DNA of 64,000 nt from Triplophysa rosa (Eukaryota; Chordata; Actinopteri; Cypriniformes; Nemacheilidae), in assembly GCF_024868665.1 (NCBI RefSeq), contig NC_079893.1:7341485-7405484 (forward strand), written 5' to 3'. Each line of letters begins with the position of its first letter. Position 1 is the stretch's first letter. Made by a program: the position numbers and the translations under genes. The notes below the pieces were generated by a model. The model did not search any database, had not been told where the DNA came from, and saw nothing but the letters and a program-made list of their open reading frames with translations. This document shows positions 59,738 to 64,000 of the stretch, piece by piece.

Positions 59738-60262
59738 CATTATTATTTTATTTCAAGGCGCCTTGCCTTACTAGACACTCAAGGACACCGTACAATGAAT
59801 AAAACAACAATACAAGTAACCAAACATATGATCTAACCGACAAAAAATCGAAGTAATCACAGACAAGCTACAAAAGCAAACAATAAAATAAGTAAAACAA
59901 AACACAATCGTTAAAACCCTAAATAACCCTAATCAAGTGGTATAATCATCGAAAAGCCTGCCTAAACAGGTAAGTTTTAAGATGAGATCTTAAAGATTTT
60001 CACTTTCCCGAGCGTCTTGGGGTAACAAGTTCCAAAGGTTTGGAGCGGCATAACTAAAGGACTGGACCCAAAAGACGTTGTGTGAACTCGAAGTGGAACA
60101 AGAGTATGTGCAGCAGGGCCAGCTCCAGGCATGGGAAGACAGCACGTTTAACATTGTAAAGAAGTCAGAATGCATGACACACCGTTGCACCACCCCTTTA
60201 ATGAAGAGGTTATGTAAACTGGACATAAATAGGAGCCTGTAAAGAAAGCGGGCTAAGAACAT
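59738..60262 (-). mobile_element. LINE 3' end with ORF2 C-terminal remnant
   Basis: On the minus strand the translation near 60075-60000 reads VQSFSYAAPNLWNLLPQDAR and, one frame over, LRSHLKTYLFRQAF. This is the conserved C-terminal block (SFSVAAPxLWNSLP...FKxxLKTHLF) of fish L2-type LINE ORF2. The 3' UTR ends CTTGAAATAAAATAATAAT, an ATT-type tail. It is a heavily 5'-truncated copy. 60140-60201 within it matches the left end of the TTAA element at 1357, so another fragment is inserted there. Confidence 0.65.
60140..60201 (-). mobile_element. Copy of the TTAA-element left end
   Basis: Minus strand: TTAAAGGGGTGGTGCAACGG, TCATGCATTCTGACTTCTTT, ACAATGTTAAACGTGC, parallel to 1353-1412. Confidence 0.7.
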
Positions 60263-60399
60263 TCCCCATCACTGAGCGATCACTGACTTCTGTTTAATTT
60301 CTCAAAAAAATCCCGTTTTAATGAATGAATCTAATTACACTGCACAGTGAACTTTACATAATATCTGCTGTTGTATATACTGGGTGTGTATATATCTGC

Positions 60400-60535
60400 T
60401 GCAGGCCTAATGGTTAGAGAGTCGGACTCTTGACCAGAAGGTTGCCGGTTTGATTCTCAGGGCCGGCGGGTAACGGTTAAATGCAGAGCGAGGTCACATT
60501 TCGGTTATGGGTCACCATATGCCGAAAATAAACAA
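60400..60535 (+). mobile_element. tRNA-derived SINE
   Basis: Box-A-like TAATGGTTAGAGAGT near 60408 and box B GGTTTGATTCT at 60447-60457 frame GACTCTTGACCAGAAGG, a clear tRNA-like head. The body TTAAATGCAGAGCGAGGTCA with ATTTCGGTTATGGGTCACC is one I recognise from cyprinid SINEs. Whether it is transcribed by RNA polymerase III is not testable here. Confidence 0.75.
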
Positions 60536-62122
60536 CACGCTTTTCAAGACCACATGTCAGCAAACCAAATAAATGTCCTTAGGTTAAAAATACAGCAAAA
60601 TGGCATTTGTCACATCCATGCTGTATGTTTGTATGAGCGTGTTTGACTGCTTTCACATGTTAGTCATTACATGGGAATAAACGCCTTTAAATCTACTGTT
60701 ACATGTAGATTTTAAACCGCATTAAAATGTGGCTCACAATGAGGACTTTGTCATGTTTGCCGATATTCACAAACTTTAGGGTCACACCCTCATTTGCATA
60801 CAACGCCCGAACAAACTTTCCAAAACCTAACACCCATAACCTCATCCTAGTTTAAACGCAGCCCATGGCTTTTTACGTTTTTATTTGCTGTTTATTTATT
60901 TACCTGTTTGATCAATTATTCACATATTCCATGACTATTTTATTCCCATTTTAACAAATGGAATACACAGCGTCCCTAATGATGCATTATGAAACTCGTG
61001 TTGTTCAGAGGAAAGTAACTAAACATTCATCCACAAGACACACAATCTATATTACATATTTAAGAGGTCGGCACTGTGAGGCCAGGCTCTGACATTAAAC
61101 AAATAAAACTACAATTATGTCCTTCCAAAACGAAATCGCAGCAACAAATTCACATTAGGAACACATTCATCACAGTTATTTTGTGCCACACAGCCAACGC
61201 CGGCCCAGCACAAAATTACTCAATTTGCGTTTAATTTTCGTTTTCATTACAAATTATGCTCTTTACACTGTAATAAACCTTATGTTCAAGTAAGCAGTAA
61301 CTAGTAGCTCAACAAAATATGCTGTCGTTTTTCAAAGGTGGCAACTCAAGACCCTGGCAATCCTACTCTATAGTCCAGCTCACTTCTTTTAATGTCACCC
61401 GCTTATGTGATATTATTTGTCATCTTACTGTGTGTGTGTATATCCCTGCGAGTAAAGTCCAGTCAGCAAAGGTTGTGCATCAGTAGTCTTTTTAATAGGA
61501 TCCCTGTGTCTTAACATGGCTATTTGAACATTAGTCAGAAATGCTCTTCTTTGCTCGTCTTGAATCATACTTTCTGGCCAAAAGGCTGTGTTCTATCTAA
61601 ATGCATTCCATTTTTTTCTCTTTACATTTTTACTCATGATTCTTAATCAGATGCGGCTTGTCCCAAAAGCCCAAACCGTCTTTCGATATTTCTCACATTT
61701 CACGCTACAGCACTCAGCGTTCGTCGACCATGCAGATCAATCACTTGTTAATATGAACATATCACCTCTCGGTTTAAGGCAACTGGTTGATGTTAAATGG
61801 ACACACATCATGGCCTGGAAGGCTCAAGACCAATTAAAAGAGAGAACTGTTGTCCCCTGACAACCTCCAGTTCAATTCAATTAGCTGAATCAATAACAAT
61901 CATGAGAAATCAGTAATAGAAGACATTTATTCTGCTTCTTTATGTGGAGAGCCGCTTCCCAGGATGCAGTTTAAGCCCAACCTACAGTGACAACAACAAG
62001 AAACACAACTGACAGTTTAATTTAGGAACTGACGTTATTCACGCTGGGGTGCAACTGTACCGGATTTACTACTTTGCAAATGTAAGTAGATTTGGATGGG
62101 ACTAAGGATCTTATAGAATATT
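60536..62122. other. Non-coding stretch, no gene seen
   Basis: About 1.6 kb; the 90-codon plus frame at 61588-61860 has no known domain. No repeat recognised. Confidence 0.5.
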
Positions 62123-62406
62123 TTAAAGGAATAGTTCACCCGAAGATGCAAGTAGAACAGGGCGGTCTATTCAATGCAATTACAATAATTGAGGACCGGA
62201 GCTTTTGAGAGCAAAAGCTTTAAAAAGGATGCTCTAATCTCACACGAAGCTATAGTATGGCTCAAAGTATAGTGCACAGGTCGTATTGATGATATCACTG
62301 AGAAATAACTAGTAGATCTTCCAAATTTCTTCGTTTGTGTTCCAATAAATAAAGTCTTTGGTAAAGGTAAATAAACAATGACAGAATTTTCATTTATTTC
62401 CTGAAT
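62123..62406. mobile_element. Angel-like MITE, strongly degraded
   Basis: TTAAAGGAATAGTTCACCCG at the left and CTTCCAAATTTCTTCGTTTG with AATGACAGAATTTTCATT at the right. The middle is unlike the other copies, either diverged or replaced. Confidence 0.6.
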
Positions 62407-62411
62407 TATCT

Positions 62412-62604
62412 GGAATTTGTACGTATTTTACGAGGTTGCTAATTTGAATTTTTACCATCTGTTTTGTACGTTTTAGTATTAGGTATTCGTTTTTAGTTTA
62501 GGGGAGGGGAGGGGCTTCACGGGCTTGCTTTTTTCTAATAATTGTACGTTTTTGTGATTCACATTTATACGAATTGGCCACCTCGTAAAATTCATACAAA
62601 TTCT
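62412..62604. mobile_element. Palindromic MITE with GAATTTGTACG ends
   Basis: GAATTTGTACGTATTTTACG with AGGTTGC at the left; GGCCACCTCGTAAAATTCAT with ACAAATTC at the right, inverted over about 28 bp. Confidence 0.75.
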
Positions 62605-63650
62605 TGTAAGATAAGGTAATGTTGCATTTTTAATTTAGGTGATGTATCTTTAATAACCTCCAATCTTCAATTCACACGAGTAAGGTATCTAAAATATCTC
62701 AAGAGGGACTAAACTCCTCTCACCTAAAATAAATCGATCTTATTGTTTTTTATTCCTCTGTGTGGGTATCAAATGTAAATTAAATACCTTAAACATAAAA
62801 AAGTGCACAGATGTGAACATAATGGAATCAGTTGGACAGTTATGAAAAAAATGTGTTTCTATAACACATATTAAATTTGCGCCTGGAAAAAAAGCTACTC
62901 TACTGCAGCATTAATTCTTTTTCTATTTTTTATACCCTGCTTCAATCTCCAAATCTCTTTACAACAACAAAGGATTTTGAACTAATACAGAACAGCCGCT
63001 GTCCTTGTAGGAGAAATATTAAATTATTAAACAGCAGTTTTCTAAGAATCTTTTTGCTCTTTTCAGCCACATCCACAGGAAGAGCCCGTTTACACAAGAA
63101 GTATCTGAAATTCTGCTACTGTCCTCACACCAGGATCTATCGTCAGCCAACGTGAGCTCGTCCAACCTACGAGAGCATTTATTGATGATTCACTTTCTTG
63201 GCAAGAATAAAAAGAGGCTAATGCACTCTTTGGTGGGTGTAAGAGAAAGAGCTAATGCATGTAATTAAGCTATCGACAGCAGTTAGCGCGCTAGCGTCAG
63301 ATCTCGATGGACGATATTGAATCCGGTTCCCGTCGTGACAATAACGCTTCATTACCGTGACTTCTGAGATTGATTGATTGATGGAGCGAAAACCTTACAG
63401 GAGAGAGATTTGACTCACCGAGACTGTTTATGGATCGAAGCTCAACCTCAGACTGCTTTGAGATTGCTGTTTTTCACCAGCGAGAGAATGCAGCTATTAA
63501 GAAACTTCCTGAGCTTGCTGGGAAATCGATGACATTTGCTCACACAATAGAAGAAAGCGACATGTGGGATGTTGTTCAAAAAACTATTTTACTCCTGTAA
63601 AATTTGCACAAATGAACTGCATACATTGCACACTCTTAACATATAGAGTA
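62605..63650. other. Non-coding stretch, no gene seen
   Basis: No gene recognised; 63140-63560 is repeat-free. Confidence 0.45.
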
Positions 63651-63771
63651 ATATAAGTAAGGAATAATTTCCTTATTTATTAAGCATTTATTAAGGAATA
63701 ATTCACACCTCGGGGTGTGCATTAACTTTCGAATAATTAAACGGCCCGCCGTCAATTATTCCTTACTTATA
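63651..63771. mobile_element. Palindromic MITE
   Basis: ATAAGTAAGGAATAATT at the left is the inverse of AATTATTCCTTACTTAT at the right. Two smaller hairpins lie within: ATTAAGCATTTATTAAGG and CACACCTCGGGGTGTG. Confidence 0.8.
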
Positions 63772-63920
63772 CCTCAGTTACCACATCACAGGACATTGTT
63801 CAAATGTTTAATTTCAATGTTTGTCATGTTATCGTCTTTAAAATGCTGTTGATGGAAGGACTTCTTTCTTGTGCATCTCATTTCCGTTAGAGCAAACGGA
63901 CTCGGAAGCTTGAGCCACGT

Positions 63921-63922
63921 GG

Positions 63923-63956
<34 letters not shown>
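63921..63956. repeat. (GT)n microsatellite
   Basis: Thirty-six bases of GT with one GC interruption, then GAGAGAG. Confidence 0.95.
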
Positions 63957-64000
63957 AGTGAGAGAGCGAGAGATCGTGCGCACACCTGCGTGTTTGCGGT

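Overview
The window looks like vertebrate, specifically teleost and most likely cyprinid (carp or zebrafish family), nuclear DNA. It is AT-rich and packed with short interspersed elements. About fifteen copies of one palindromic TTAA-flanked MITE (Angel-like, a family first described in zebrafish) are present, alongside a fish CR1/L2/Rex-type LINE, tRNA-derived SINE pieces with the fish L2-like tail, Tc1 relics, solo LTRs, hAT elements with exact 8-bp target duplications, and (GT)n, (CT)n and (GACA/GATA)n microsatellites. There is no bacterial gene organisation, no operon, no CRISPR array, and no rRNA or tRNA gene. I found no intact host protein-coding gene. The long open frames are repeat-derived, antisense to repeats, or chance frames through low-complexity DNA. 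The window is best read as intergenic or long-intron sequence. Two short exon-like segments (24150-24340 minus, 57436-57545 plus) are the only non-repeat coding candidates, and both are weak.

Layout. 1-1241: no gene. 1242-4032: one Angel-like MITE split by two later insertions, a 2-kb TTAA-flanked element with a THAP-domain exon relic (itself carrying a 1.2-kb hAT element) and a 438-bp TIR element. 4849-5151: another Angel-like copy. 6854-7235: TTAA-ended repeat fragment. 7300-7586: (CT)n and a long (GT)n. 8299-8806: solo LTR with 5-bp duplications. 10074-11264: three-level nest (host MITE, Angel-like MITE, third TIR element). 12598-12870: Angel-like. 13809-14710: (AG)n and a 217-bp GACA/GATA array. 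16190-16385: SINE. 16909-19308: minus-strand 5'-truncated LINE with broken catalytic motifs. 19414-20097: two Angel-like copies. 20100-21810: hAT element holding a second hAT element. 22741-26122: three Angel-like copies. 27647-28325: large fish repeat, then an AT-rich tract. 30085-31338: Tc1 transposase relic, hAT MITE and Tc1/mariner-like MITE. 34123-35355: microsatellites, foldback hAT MITE, Tc1/mariner-like MITE and a CA-linked MITE, whose sister copy lies at 38817-39050. 41146-42327: hairpin and TIR elements. 43390-45667: SINE piece, second solo LTR, Angel-like copy, TTAA element. 47307-48690: (GT)n, Tc1 relic, motif-cluster repeat. 50255-54813: Angel-like copies, SINE, two abutting TIR repeats. 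58468-60535: TIR MITE, Angel-like fragment, LINE 3' end, SINE. 62123-63956: degenerate Angel-like copy, palindromic MITEs, (GT)n.

How the parts relate. No pathway is encoded here. The information is a relative chronology of transposition: target-site duplications show which element landed in which. Most elements are non-autonomous and depend on transposases or LINE machinery encoded elsewhere. The single LINE copy and the Tc1 relics are inactive by inspection. I did not find a new enzymatic or defence system. The most interesting items are the nested stacks with exact target duplications, a 41-45 bp non-repeat sequence present twice 28 kb apart, and the two exon-like segments.
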